In this document: piece after piece, positions 53,866-63,327 of the stretch
How the letters are laid out: every line of letters starts with the position of its first letter
Numbering within the stretch: the stretch's first letter is position 1
DNA from: AV40 sp038230255
GTDB taxonomy: Bacteria; Verrucomicrobiota; Verrucomicrobiia; Chthoniobacterales; UBA10450
Assembly (NCBI GenBank): GCA_038230255.1
Contig: JBBRNP010000004.1
Span: forward strand, 224,937-288,936
Length of the DNA: 64,000 nucleotides
Direction of reading: 5' to 3'
The notes under the pieces: generated by a model
The model's database searches: none
Seen by the model: only the letters and a program-made list of their open reading frames with translations
What the model was told of the DNA's origin: nothing
Program-made: the position numbers and the translations under genes

Positions 53866-54995
53866 GCCGGGAGCTTCACTTCGCTTCCGGCAGCGATGCG
53901 GCGAATGGTTTCGGCGATGTGTTCGATAGTCTGCTCCTTGAGTTTCGGGCTGGAGGGCAGATAAAATCCGTTTGCCCAAAGCCGTTCCGCCACTGGGCAC
54001 GACATTGGCCGAAATCCCGGCTGCTTCTGTAAACATGGCTGCAAGTTCATCGGGCAGAAAAAAGTTCGCGTGTCGATGCCGGCGTCCCGCAATTGCTTGG
54101 TAAGCTCATCGCGCGAAAGACCAAAGGCCGACGGTTCGACCACAACGCCATACATCCAGTAAACGTGGCGGCCAATGGTGGATCTCGCCGGAAGTTGCAC
54201 GCCGTCGATCCCTATCAAATGCCGATCGTACGTTTCCGCGACGCGGATCTTCTCCGCGATGACCTTGTCGATCTTGCCGCATTGCACCAGGCCCATCGCG
54301 GCGGAGTATCCCGTCATTCGAAAATTGAAGCCGGCCACTTCGTGCCGGAAACGCGGCGTGGTGAAACCCAGGTTCCGCAGAAGTCGCGCTCGCTGGGCCA
54401 GCTTTGCGTCGTTCGTCACAATCATCCCACCTTCACCAGTCGTAATAACTTTGTTCGCGTAGAAGCTGAAACATCCCATCTCGCCGAAACTGCCCGTCAT
54501 TCGTTCGCGGCAGGTGGCGCCATGCGATTCGGCGCAATCTTCGATCACAGCGAGATCATGTTTTCGCGCAATCTGGCAAAGCCGATCCATGTCAACCGGA
54601 TGACCGAAAAGATGGACGGGAATGATTGCGCGCGTTCGCGGAGTGATGAGTCCTTCGACTAAATCGAGATCCAGATTCCAGGTTTGCGGTTCGGAATCGA
54701 CTGGAACCGGAATGAGATTGTTGTGATGCGCAGCTAGTGCAGTCGCGATGTTGGTGGAAGCGCTGACCAGGATTTCCTCGCCCGGTGCAAGATCGAGAGC
54801 TGCGACCGCGAGATGCAGAGCAGCTGTGCCATTACAAACTGCGATCCCGTATTTGCAGCCGCAATATGCGGCAAACACTTCCTCGAATTGCGGGATCGAT
54901 TCACCGAAAGAACCCGAGATTTCGCCGCGACGCATCGCCGCCGCGACCGCCGCAACCTCCTCTTCGCCAAAGTCAGGTTCGAACACTGGGATCAT
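53862..54995 (-). CDS. DegT/DnrJ/EryC1 family aminotransferase
   Basis: The 377-residue PLP enzyme has GIAVCNGTAALHLAVAAL, VIEDCAESHGATCRE and the PLP-lysine region CFSFYANKVITTGEGG. It makes a nucleotide-linked amino sugar. Start and stop overlap the cupin and methyltransferase genes. This is a second DegT enzyme in the window, only distantly similar to the one at 45437. Confidence 0.93.
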   Translation of the reverse strand: MIPVFEPDFGEEEVAAVAAAMRRGEISGSFGESIPQFEEVFAAYCGCKYGIAVCNGTAALHLAVAALDLAPGEEILVSASTNIATALAAHHNNLIPVPVDSEPQTWNLDLDLVEGLITPRTRAIIPVHLFGHPVDMDRLCQIARKHDLAVIEDCAESHGATCRERMTGSFGEMGCFSFYANKVITTGEGGMIVTNDAKLAQRARLLRNLGFTTPRFRHEVAGFNFRMTGYSAAMGLVQCGKIDKVIAEKIRVAETYDRHLIGIDGVQLPARSTIGRHVYWMYGVVVEPSAFGLSRDELTKQLRDAGIDTRTFFCPMNLQPCLQKQPGFRPMSCPVAERLWANGFYLPSSPKLKEQTIEHIAETIRRIAAGSEVKLPA

Positions 54996-55408
54996 TTTTT
55001 CTTCACATCCACATTAACCTTGTCACTCTCCGAACCGAGAAACGGACCCTGCTTGATGCTGATTGCCTGAAAATCTTCCAGCACGCGAAGCGCGTGCACG
55101 CCATGAATCAGAACAATCGCATCGCCAGCGCGAAGTTCGATTTCCTGCAAGAGATCGCCTTCGTCACTGTACAGTTCAATAACGACGCGACCGCGCTGCA
55201 TAACGAACATTTGTTGCAGGTCCGTAATCTCCCGGAGAAACGGTTTGTGATAATGCGGTGGCTCGAAAAATCCGGCCTTGTGCGCGAGCAGGCCAAACTG
55301 AAATGATGATTCGGGCGGAGAAAAAAAGCGGGTTTTCTCTACTCGATCATCCGCGCGAATAATCTCGGCGTAACGGATCCCGTGATGTTCAACACTTTCC
55401 GGATTCAT
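54992..55408 (-). CDS. Cupin-like protein (WxcM/FdtA-like)
   Basis: The 138-residue product is a small cupin: HKAGFFEPPHYHK, QQMFVMQRGRVVIEL and RAGDAIVLIHGVHALRVLE. It resembles WxcM/FdtA-type keto-isomerase or sugar-binding cupins of dTDP-sugar pathways, but the match is from pattern only. It starts 43 bases after the methyltransferase stop and ends inside the DegT start. Position just before an aminotransferase favours a nucleotide-sugar isomerase role. Confidence 0.68.
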   Translation of the reverse strand: MNPESVEHHGIRYAEIIRADDRVEKTRFFSPPESSFQFGLLAHKAGFFEPPHYHKPFLREITDLQQMFVMQRGRVVIELYSDEGDLLQEIELRAGDAIVLIHGVHALRVLEDFQAISIKQGPFLGSESDKVNVDVKKK

Positions 55409-55451
55409 CGAGTTTTAACAATCGCCTAGGAGTGAAAGTGAGCGTCCAGTT

Positions 55452-56264
55452 TTATGGATGCGAAAATTTGCCGAAACGCGCAGAGGAATTCGAGCACCTC
55501 CAATACGCTTCGTCTCGGACGAAAGTGGCGTTGTTAATTGGGTAACGCAAAGCCTTCGCCGAAATATGGACGAAATGAGCCCGAAACAAATCCTGAACGT
55601 CATCGATCGTCTCGAAGAACTGAAGATGATCGTGCCCTTCATGACCGAGCGACTCCGAACCGGCAAAGACGCCATCCTCACCCAAGGCCCTTGCAATTTT
55701 TTGCAACATGAGAGTTGTATCTGCGGTGGAGAAATGTCCGATCGCTCCATTCCAAATAATCACGTCATACTTGTCTCGAGGAAACGGTTTTCTTACCGCG
55801 TCGCGTAGGAAGTAGGTAATATTCGCCCTGGCATTGGTCCGTTTCGCTTCACGGATGGCCGTCGGTTCGACATCGATCGCATCCACCTCAGCGCATTGCG
55901 TGCTGAGAAAGTGATTTGTCAAAAAACCGTCACCGCATCCGATGTCGAGAACAATGTCCGCGGGCCGGAGCGCTTCCGCGCTGTAGAATGCACGAGCGAG
56001 TTGGTAGGGATGCACCGCGCCGTCGCCGAATCCAAACAAGAACCACACCACTCTATGATTGGTGAAGTGGGGCTTCTCTCTGTTGAGTTTCCACAAGCGG
56101 CGAAAAAGACTTTGATAAAACTGTCGTAAAAACCAGATGAGCACTTCTTCCCGTATCCTTCCGCCCCACAGTAAGTGCTCGCCCCACGCCGCGAGGGCCC
56201 TCGCCAGACTACGCGGTTCGAATCGGCCTTTTTCGCCGGGCGGCCTGTGCGATGGAGATATCAC
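55452..56264 (-). CDS. SAM-dependent methyltransferase (class I)
   Basis: The 270-residue product starts at GTG 56264 overlapping the preceding stop (GTGA). Motif I is VLDIGCGDGFLTNHFL, followed by VDAIDVEPTAIREAKR and DVIIWNGAIGHF. An N-terminal region of ~90 residues precedes the fold. The substrate is unknown; it is likely a glycan-modifying enzyme by context. Confidence 0.87.
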   Translation of the reverse strand: MISPSHRPPGEKGRFEPRSLARALAAWGEHLLWGGRIREEVLIWFLRQFYQSLFRRLWKLNREKPHFTNHRVVWFLFGFGDGAVHPYQLARAFYSAEALRPADIVLDIGCGDGFLTNHFLSTQCAEVDAIDVEPTAIREAKRTNARANITYFLRDAVRKPFPRDKYDVIIWNGAIGHFSTADTTLMLQKIARALGEDGVFAGSESLGHEGHDHLQFFETIDDVQDLFRAHFVHISAKALRYPINNATFVRDEAYWRCSNSSARFGKFSHP

Positions 56265-57175
56265 TTTTCCTCGAAAGAATTAAGCGGAGCCTGAAGGTCT
56301 TGCTCCACGTCGTAAACTTCAAGGTGCGCAATCTGATCAAACCGCTGCTTACCGGACAAGTGAGTCAGCTCTCCCGAAGGGCTTCGCGAATCGCGAAAAC
56401 GTGCATCGACAAAGGCCTCCCGAGCGGAAAAAACTGGCAGCTGGCCAAGTTTATCGTTGCGAACAAAGTAGGCGTTATTGCCGGCGCTATTGCAACCGAG
56501 AAGCGAGTAGCCTTTTCGGCCGGCCAACAACGCCAGTGCTTTGAGTGACGCTCCCCAAAACTGTCCGGAATAATGAGCCTGGTGACGAACAAAGTTCGGG
56601 TCATAGGGAATTGTAACTGCGAGATCGGGACCGAAAATACTATTGTATTCCACAATGACGACTACCGGGTCGATCACCTTTAATTTCTCCCACACCCAGT
56701 AATCGATGCCATCAATGTCGATGCTCAACAGCCCGATCTCACCGGTAAATCCAGCCTCGGTTAGGAGATCGTTGATATTGTCGCGATTAATAAAGGCGCA
56801 CCGCGCCGCGAGCGTGTGACGCCAGGAAATGTCATCTTTCTTGATGTAATGGATAGAATCCTGATCGCCATCCATCACCAGACCTCGCCAGTTATTGTTG
56901 AGAAGCAAAAAACGCGTGTTTGATTCCCGATAGTTTTGGACGCCGAATTCAACAAACGAATCCGGCAACGGCTGCAAACGATGGATGAGATACTGAATGA
57001 TACCGTCGTCACCAAATTGGGAGAAAACTTTGAATTCCGCTTCGCGGAAACAAGAAAGATTTTCGCCGGATTGAAGGCGATGGATAAGCGGTTGCGCCGC
57101 CAGAATCTTTAATTCATCGACCTCGCTGCGAATGGCCTTAAGCATTCGCGAGATCTTGGAGAAGCGTCCGAACAT
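56261..57175 (-). CDS. FkbM-like hypothetical protein
   Basis: The 304-residue product has FKVFSQFGDDGIIQYLIHRL, FVEFGVQNYRESNTRFLLL, GLLSIDIDGIDYWVWEKL and VVIVEYNSIFGP. These resemble FkbM-type methyltransferase-like proteins found in polysaccharide clusters, though the SAM-binding Gly motif is unclear. The operon context supports a glycan role; the exact activity is not known. Confidence 0.65.
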   Translation of the reverse strand: MFGRFSKISRMLKAIRSEVDELKILAAQPLIHRLQSGENLSCFREAEFKVFSQFGDDGIIQYLIHRLQPLPDSFVEFGVQNYRESNTRFLLLNNNWRGLVMDGDQDSIHYIKKDDISWRHTLAARCAFINRDNINDLLTEAGFTGEIGLLSIDIDGIDYWVWEKLKVIDPVVVIVEYNSIFGPDLAVTIPYDPNFVRHQAHYSGQFWGASLKALALLAGRKGYSLLGCNSAGNNAYFVRNDKLGQLPVFSAREAFVDARFRDSRSPSGELTHLSGKQRFDQIAHLEVYDVEQDLQAPLNSFEEK

Positions 57176-57235
57176 AAAGAGTGTGCGCGCGTCTAATCCG
57201 AACCTTCGTCGCCGGCTTGTCTGGAAACAAGTGTG

Positions 57236-58057
57236 CTATCCAATGGTTCGCTCCAAGATGAATCCCTCAAAGTAACCGGTTGCTCGCGACAGAAGCGGCG
57301 CGTCCACCGGCGCGAATGTTGCGATCGTTCGATATTTTTTCCCGACGGTTTGGTGAAATTTTGTCTCGGAAAGAAACCAAAACGGGTAGCTCGCTTCATA
57401 AATGTCTGGCGGAACCTGTTCCACGGTCAAACGATCCCGATCTCCTGGAAGAAATGCTGTGCGATCGATAATCACAGTCGGAATGTTGTAGCTCAATAGA
57501 TTTTCAAGCTCTTGGTAAGGATCCTCCAGGTAAGGCAGAACGCCCGAAAGAAGCAGCACATTGGGATCAGGTTCAATCGAGAAACATTGACCGATGGTCT
57601 CATGAAACCGCAATTCTTCGCTCTCGAAATCGCAGCGGCCGCATGCCACCTGAGCAGCTTGCTCGATCACATGCCATTGCAAGCTTCTCAAAGCTTTAAA
57701 AAAAGATCGACACTGAAAATAGGAACTGCCGAGCGAACCGCCAAAATCCCATACCCTAAGTCGCCTATCCGATGCGACCGCTTCTCTCAGCATTGCCGCA
57801 ATAATCGGAAATGGATAATCGGGTTTCTTGAAGAGCACGGAGTCCCGCTCAAAAGCCGCACTACCATCCTTTACCTTAAGCAAAGCTTGGCGGGTCTTTT
57901 CCACGATGAGCGGTGCGTCGTAGCCGGTTGAATTGCGTCGTGCCGCTTCCCACGAGTCATATGTTCCCGAAAAGACGATTCTGTCGGAAGGACGCCGCAA
58001 TCGCTGCCACTGTTCCCGCACCGCGGCAAGTCGAAGATGTTTTAGTGCCTCTTTCAT
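57236..58057 (-). CDS. TIGR04325-type putative methyltransferase
   Basis: The 273-residue product resembles the LIC12133/TIGR04325 family found in polysaccharide loci: FSGTYDSWEAARRNSTGYDA, LRVWDFGGSLGSSYFQCR, and the C-terminal LPYLEDPYQELENLL and VIIDRTAFLPG. Methyltransferase activity is predicted in the family, not proven. It lies 54 bases downstream of wzt. Confidence 0.82.
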   Translation of the reverse strand: MKEALKHLRLAAVREQWQRLRRPSDRIVFSGTYDSWEAARRNSTGYDAPLIVEKTRQALLKVKDGSAAFERDSVLFKKPDYPFPIIAAMLREAVASDRRLRVWDFGGSLGSSYFQCRSFFKALRSLQWHVIEQAAQVACGRCDFESEELRFHETIGQCFSIEPDPNVLLLSGVLPYLEDPYQELENLLSYNIPTVIIDRTAFLPGDRDRLTVEQVPPDIYEASYPFWFLSETKFHQTVGKKYRTIATFAPVDAPLLSRATGYFEGFILERTIG

Positions 58058-58111
58058 CTCTCACAGTTTCGCGTCCAGACAGCGCCGCGAATGTGATTTT
58101 GCGAGACTACA

Positions 58112-59377
58112 TCACCTTGAAGACTCCTCACTTCTCCGCCATTGCACGTCGGCATGAACGTGGCCGAGCTCTTCGCTGGGAAAGCCATGATATCCGCCGG
58201 GGCTACCGATAATTTGGAAACCGAGCGATTGCTCGCGGCGGTCGTAAAGGTGCACATTCGGTATATGAAGCGCGAGATTAATGAAATAACGTCCCGGCAA
58301 TAGCAAACCCGATGGAATCAAGGCAGCGACATGATGTGTCCCGGCTGATTCCACCGGGAGGGCGGGACTTGCCATCGAGCTAGTCGAATAAAAAATCTGT
58401 TCCCCTTTGAAATTAAATACCGAAAACGAAACTTGCAGACCGGGGATAGCCCGGCGGACGACAAAGGAACATTTCATGAGAACGGGGGTATTCGCATTAA
58501 AGGAAGTCGCGGGACGATTCTCCGGGTCGTACAATCCGGCGACCTGAAAACCGGCCTCGTCGTTTGCCAGTTTAAAATTGACCACCGGGGCCTGTTGTTG
58601 CCCTCCCCCGAGATAAACAGCAACCACGTCTGAGGTCTTTCCCGATTTCTCGATTTCGCCGTGCCGAAGCAAAATGCATCGGGAGCAAAGATGGCAGATC
58701 GCGTCGATGTTATGGCTGACGAATATGATAGTCCGGCCTTCATTCGCCACCACATCCTCCATTTTTCCCAAACACTTCTTTTGAAACTCGATGTCGCCAA
58801 CCGCGAGAACCTCATCAACCAAAAGGATTTCGGGATCGAGGTGCGCGGCGACGGCAAAAGCCAGCCGGACATACATGCCGCTCGAATAGCGCTTGACCGG
58901 TGTGTCGAGGAACTGCTCGATCTCCGCAAAAGCAACGATCTCGTCGAATTTTTTTCGAATTTCTGCGCGGCTCATACCAAGAATGGCGCCGTTCAAAAAG
59001 ATGTTTTCCCGCCCGGTCAATTCCGGATGAAAACCTGTCCCGACCTCGAGAAGCGCGCCGACCCGGCCGTAAATATCCGCCCCACCGGAGGTCGGCTCAG
59101 TAATCCGGTTAAGAATCTTCAACAGCGTGCTCTTCCCCGCGCCGTTGCGTCCGATAACGCCGACCACTTCGCCTCGCTTGACCTCGAATGAAATATTTTT
59201 GAGCGCCCAGAATGTTTCCGAGGTAGCCCGGCCGTTCCGACCCAGACGCGACAGCAATCGGCTTGGCAAACTGACCAGGTCATCGTGCAGCGTTCGGTAG
59301 GCCCGCCGCCTGATCGATTCATGGGCGATCTTGAACGACTTACTTAATTGATCAACCGAAAGGGCGATGTCCGACAT
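58112..59377 (-). CDS. wzt: ABC transporter ATPase of polysaccharide export, with C-terminal binding domain
   Basis: The 421-residue product starts at ATG 59377. Walker A is GRNGAGKST (76-84), the signature YSSGMYVRLAF, Walker B ILLVDEVLAVGD. A ~160-residue C-terminal beta domain follows (~265-421), as in Wzt proteins that recognise the methylated or otherwise capped end of an O-chain. The longer ORF (to 59581) overlaps the permease and is not used. The methyltransferases encoded downstream fit a chain-capping role. Confidence 0.9.
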   Translation of the reverse strand: MSDIALSVDQLSKSFKIAHESIRRRAYRTLHDDLVSLPSRLLSRLGRNGRATSETFWALKNISFEVKRGEVVGVIGRNGAGKSTLLKILNRITEPTSGGADIYGRVGALLEVGTGFHPELTGRENIFLNGAILGMSRAEIRKKFDEIVAFAEIEQFLDTPVKRYSSGMYVRLAFAVAAHLDPEILLVDEVLAVGDIEFQKKCLGKMEDVVANEGRTIIFVSHNIDAICHLCSRCILLRHGEIEKSGKTSDVVAVYLGGGQQQAPVVNFKLANDEAGFQVAGLYDPENRPATSFNANTPVLMKCSFVVRRAIPGLQVSFSVFNFKGEQIFYSTSSMASPALPVESAGTHHVAALIPSGLLLPGRYFINLALHIPNVHLYDRREQSLGFQIIGSPGGYHGFPSEELGHVHADVQWRRSEESSR

Positions 59378-59394
59378 TTTTCGAGGGCGGAAAC

Positions 59395-60291
59395 TTAAAT
59401 GACGTCGGCAAAGCCACGCTCGACTCGACGAAAGAAAAAAGCACCGCTGAACAATAGGAACAACGACATGACAATCGTAAGAAGAAAAATATTTAGGTTC
59501 AACGCGCTGTGACCAAGCACGGCCCATCGAAAACCTTCGATGAAACCGACGGCTGGATTTAGAGCGTACACAGTGTGCCACCGCGCAGGTACCATGCTTG
59601 TCGGATAGACGACCGGACTCGCGTACATCCAGATCTGGGCAAAGAAGGGTAAGGCGTAGGACGTGTCACGGTACTTTACACTGAGGGCAGAGAACCAGAG
59701 CGCCACACCACTGGCGGCGAGCATCATCAGTAGCAGAAAGCCGGGGATTGCCAGCAGCCGGAAAGTGGGTGGAAATCCATAGATTCCCATAAAAACAAAG
59801 AGCATGACGATCATGACCGTGAAATCGACCAGCACGGCAAACATGGTCGCAAGCGGAATTAGCATTCGAGGAAAATAAACTTTGGAGACAAGCTGGGAGT
59901 TGCGAATGAGACTGTTACTAGCGCGTTGCATCGAATTGGAAAAGTAGGTCCATGCGGTCAACCCGCAGAACACAAACAACAGGTAAGGCGCGCCGTCGCT
60001 CGGCAATTTCGCGATACGACCAAAGATCAGGGCAAGAATGTTTGCGCCGATGAGAGGTTGCAACGCGACCCAGCCGAATCCCAGCGCTGTTTGTTTGTAG
60101 AGGAGCTTGATGTCGCGATTGACCAAGATCCAGAGCAGGTCCCGATATCGCCAAAGTTCACGAACATTGAGCGCGGCCCAGCCTTTTGTCGGGCGAATGC
60201 GAAGCGTCGGTTTGGCAGCTGGTGCCTGCGTTACAACTGACCTCACCGGCGGCTTCGCTCCAGTGACAACGATAGGAGATTCTGCGTTCAA
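59395..60291 (-). CDS. wzm: ABC-2 type permease of polysaccharide export
   Basis: The 298-residue membrane protein has the ABC-2 pattern: LWRYRDLLWILVNRDIKLLYKQTALG at the N-terminus and six hydrophobic segments, with AIPGFLLLMMLAASGVALWF and the C-terminal LNIFLLTIVMSLFLLFSGAFFF. It pairs with the ATPase gene 17 bases downstream. It is the first gene of the long minus-strand operon. The exported glycan is presumably made by the enzymes that follow. Confidence 0.9.
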   Translation of the reverse strand: MNAESPIVVTGAKPPVRSVVTQAPAAKPTLRIRPTKGWAALNVRELWRYRDLLWILVNRDIKLLYKQTALGFGWVALQPLIGANILALIFGRIAKLPSDGAPYLLFVFCGLTAWTYFSNSMQRASNSLIRNSQLVSKVYFPRMLIPLATMFAVLVDFTVMIVMLFVFMGIYGFPPTFRLLAIPGFLLLMMLAASGVALWFSALSVKYRDTSYALPFFAQIWMYASPVVYPTSMVPARWHTVYALNPAVGFIEGFRWAVLGHSALNLNIFLLTIVMSLFLLFSGAFFFRRVERGFADVI

Positions 60292-60444
60292 GAAACCAAC
60301 GTTAAGATAGTGCCTACTGAGCGCAAGTGGAGCGAGTGTCCGAATGTCCTCGCGCGCGTGCGAACTGCTCGAATACCATCAGCGTGTGCGAAAAATCTAA
60401 CCGGTGACCGTCCGCGACCCTCTCTGGAAACCAATTTAGAAGCG

Positions 60445-61278
60445 ATGCCCGATCGAAACGAAACCCTCATTTTTCTTCACATTCCAAAGGCGGGTGGGTC
60501 GACAATATCGAAAATTCTCGAACAGCAATATTCGAGCGCTGAAACGCTGACGTTGGATGACCGAGAACGCCAAATCGCGCAACTTAAGGCGCTCCCTGCT
60601 GCGCAACGCGGACAGTACCGCTTGATTCAAGGGCATCTCTTTTTTGGTCTACATCGGTTCATCCCGCAGGCGAGCACCTATATCACTTTTTTGCGCCGCC
60701 CCGTCGAACGTGTGCTTTCATTTTATTATTACGCTCGCAGCACGCCCGATCATTATCTCTATCCTTTGGTGACTACTGAGCGCCTTAATCTCAAAACCCT
60801 GCTGGCGCGAGAGGTGACGCTGGAACTTCGTAATGAGCAGACACGCCTGCTCGCAGGCGACGAGTGGGAAGACCCGCAGCGTGTTGTGACGCGAGCCGCG
60901 CTTGAGCTGGCAAAGGCAAACTTGCGGACGCATTTTCGCGTGGTGGGTCTGTTGGAAGAATTTGATGCTAGCCTCCTCCTTTTGTGTCGCGCGTTCGGCT
61001 GGCACTTGCCTTTTTATGTCAAAGAAAACGTGACCAAGGAAAGACCTGACGAGACATTTCTAGATTCGGAAACGCGCGGGTTAATAGAAGAGGCAAATCG
61101 TCTCGATCTCGAATTGTACGAATACGCGCGAAATCTATTTGCCGAACAATGTCGCGCGGCCGGAGACTCGTTTGCCGAAGAATTGGATCGTTTCCGTCGA
61201 TCGAACCGCGCATCTGCGCGTCTGGTTCCGCGTTTGCTTCGTAGGATTGGTTTCCACCGTCAATTCACAACACACTAG
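60445..61278 (+). CDS. Sulfotransferase-family protein
   Basis: The 277-residue product has LIFLHIPKAGGSTISKIL (PAPS 5'-phosphosulfate loop) near the N-terminus and ITFLRRPVERVLSFYYYARS (3'-phosphate motif) ~70 residues later. These are the sulfotransferase family 2 marks. ATG 60445 is chosen because it precedes the motif directly; the frame is open further up to GTG 60310. It divergently faces the polysaccharide operon and could sulfate its glycan. PAPS synthesis genes are not in the window. Confidence 0.87.
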   Translation: MPDRNETLIFLHIPKAGGSTISKILEQQYSSAETLTLDDRERQIAQLKALPAAQRGQYRLIQGHLFFGLHRFIPQASTYITFLRRPVERVLSFYYYARSTPDHYLYPLVTTERLNLKTLLAREVTLELRNEQTRLLAGDEWEDPQRVVTRAALELAKANLRTHFRVVGLLEEFDASLLLLCRAFGWHLPFYVKENVTKERPDETFLDSETRGLIEEANRLDLELYEYARNLFAEQCRAAGDSFAEELDRFRRSNRASARLVPRLLRRIGFHRQFTTH

Positions 61279-61288
61279 ACGAACCCAA

Positions 61289-61920
61289 TTAAAACGGGTT
61301 CGCTTGCCAACAGATGAATTGCCCTTGCGCCAGTTCGACAGTCACGTCGTGATAGTTGTCGCGCACGGCGGCGAAGTCCCGAATGTTGCAAACTCCGATC
61401 GCAGCGCGCGCCGGGCGCGTCTCACGCATTTGCGCGACCGACCACGTCTCGACCGGACCGCGTAGGTTCCCATAGAAAAGATAAAACTGTTCCGGAAGCA
61501 CGCCTTTGTTGGGCTCTAGAATGACGATCTGCCTGCCTTCGCCCTGTTGCAGCGTGCCAAGTTTTTCAGCGATCACCTTTTGTTCCGAATAATCTTGGAG
61601 AGCCACGGTTGTTTGGGTTCGATTAAGTAAGCCAGCCATCCCGTCGCGATCGCAGTCAACGTTCCGAAAAGCAGCGGCCAAATACGAACCGCCGTCTGCG
61701 ATTTTTCAAAACGTGGCAGCGTGAACGTCGTGAGCCAGTATTGGAGCGGCGGTTTTACGACTGAAACTTCAAAATTGTCGCGCACAGCACCGCGCCCAAG
61801 CAGTAGCATTTCCCGCGACCGTTCGGCGGTGATGAATTCATCTTTGCTGACGAGAAAGCCCTCTTGCACCAGGAAGAAAAGCCAGCTGACAACGCAACAG
61901 ATGATGAAGCCGGTTGCCAC
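61289..61920 (-). pseudogene. Deleted copy of the ArnT/PMT-like glycosyltransferase
   Basis: Two overlapping frames align with the protein of 38657-40108. One covers the N-terminus (KDEFITAERSREMLLLGRG ... LAYLIEPKQPWL); the other covers the C-terminus (DYSEQKVIAEKLGTLQQGEG ... FICWQANPF). About 240 internal residues are lost, and the join is out of frame, so the gene cannot make the protein. Similarity ends upstream at a short palindrome (cgcttcgctacgaagcg, 61920-61936). Confidence 0.85.
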
Positions 61921-62070
61921 GCTTCGCTACGAAGCGCCGTCCAAAAAAACTGGATTCCGTTCCGAGTGTCGAGGCCGTCACGCTATTTTTTATCCACGCG
62001 AGCACGCACATGCGATGGATTTATTGTCTATTCGACATCGGGCAGTCGAAATTCGAAAGCTAATTTTCGA

Positions 62071-62778
62071 TCAGCGCCCAAAGCGGAGCCGCCAAGGCTT
62101 GAGCACGGACTCGAAAATGACTTTGCCCGACATTTTCGATTGTCCGGCCCGGCGGTCCGTGAACGTGATCGGAATTTCAACGATGCGCAGCCCTTCGCGT
62201 TGGGCGCGGAAGACGGTCTCGACCTGAAACGCATATCCTTCCGATGTGACACCAATCTCGAACAGGCATTGCAACGCGCGGCGCGTGTAACAGCGAAAGC
62301 CGCTCGTGCTGTCGCGAACGGTGACGCCGGTAATGCGAGCGACGTACTCGTTCGCGAACCGACTCAAGAACCGTCGATGCGATGGCCAGTTGACCACCCG
62401 TCCGCCGCGGCAATAGCGAGAGCCAATGACCACGTCTGCATCGCGACTCGCATCGATCAATGCCGGTACCAGGTTCGGATCGTGCGAAAAGTCGGCATCC
62501 ATTTGCACGAGACGTGCGTAACCGCGCTCCAAGGCGACGCGGTAACCATCTGAAAGGCTGCGCCCGATACCGCGGGGACCAGTTCGACTCAGACTTGAAA
62601 AGCGAGGGTTGTTGCCGAATTGCTGCTCGGCGCCGGCGACAGTTTCATCGGGCGAATTGTCGTCCACTAACATTACGTCCGCGTCGGGGGCGACTTGCAG
62701 TAATTGAGCGACAAGTGCGCCGACGTTCTCGCGCTCGTTGTAGGTCGGAACAACAATGAGCGTGCGATCGGTTTCCAT
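62071..62778 (-). CDS. Dpm1-like polyprenyl-phosphate mannosyltransferase
   Basis: The 235-residue GT2 enzyme has LIVVPTYNERENVGALVAQL, VMLVDDNSPDET, and ARLVQMDADFSHDP (DxD) followed by GSRYCRGG and FRCYTRRAL. It loads a sugar, typically mannose, onto polyprenyl phosphate, as donor for GT-C enzymes such as the ArnT-like protein of this window. No C-terminal membrane segments. It is followed on the right by a tRNA fragment. Confidence 0.9.
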   Translation of the reverse strand: METDRTLIVVPTYNERENVGALVAQLLQVAPDADVMLVDDNSPDETVAGAEQQFGNNPRFSSLSRTGPRGIGRSLSDGYRVALERGYARLVQMDADFSHDPNLVPALIDASRDADVVIGSRYCRGGRVVNWPSHRRFLSRFANEYVARITGVTVRDSTSGFRCYTRRALQCLFEIGVTSEGYAFQVETVFRAQREGLRIVEIPITFTDRRAGQSKMSGKVIFESVLKPWRLRFGR

Positions 62779-62786
62779 CTTGGAGT

Positions 62787-62812
62787 TGGCGACCCTAACG
62801 GGACTCGAACCC
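62787..62812 (-). other. tRNA 3'-end fragment A (att-like)
   Basis: Read on the minus strand it is the T arm and acceptor end of a tRNA (GGGTTCGAGTCCCGTTAGGG then TCGCCA). The 5' part of the tRNA is absent. It repeats at 63789 with one mismatch. Such fragments are usual remains of integration by a tyrosine recombinase. Confidence 0.75.
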
Positions 62813-62946
62813 TAAAGCGAGACTTCGCGATTCTGCGCGTTCTTGGCACAAAACTGCGCCAATCACATGCTTGTTTGCGGCGTGGCAAAATCGACGGGAC
62901 GCCGCTTTCGCACAGATTTACGCAGTTGAAGTCTGCGAACTCGGCC

Positions 62947-63162
62947 TCAGGCGTAAATGCCGAGAATTTGCTTAGTCCTGTCTACGGCGTCTGGGTCGCC
63001 AAGAAATTGAAAAGCTAATTGATGGCCAGGACGTTTCTTGAACACGATTTTGACGCGGCCAAGATCATGCCTCTGCAGCTTGGCTGTGACGTCTTCTTTG
63101 GTCCGTTGCACCATCGCTTTCTCAAATCCCTCCGGCGCAAAGCCAACTTCGATTTTGACCAT
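62947..63162 (-). CDS. Small protein of unknown function
   Basis: The 71-residue product has MVKIEVGFAPEGFEKAMV, Lys/Arg-rich middle and DPDAVDRTKQILGIYA. It lacks a signal peptide or known domain and no clear ribosome binding site is seen. The balanced composition (few rare residues) suggests a real gene, but confidence is low. It lies between the two tRNA fragments. Confidence 0.4.
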   Translation of the reverse strand: MVKIEVGFAPEGFEKAMVQRTKEDVTAKLQRHDLGRVKIVFKKRPGHQLAFQFLGDPDAVDRTKQILGIYA

Positions 63163-63327
63163 GCAAATCGTAAAAGCAAAACCTAAGCCTCAACGCCTTT
63201 CATCCCTCAAGATCAGATTTTTCCCTATGCATTTCTAGGGCTATGCACTCGCAAATGCGTAATCTTCCACCGCAAGCCGGTCCAAAAAATTGGACTTCGC
63301 TCTTACACGATCGCTAATCGAGCGATG

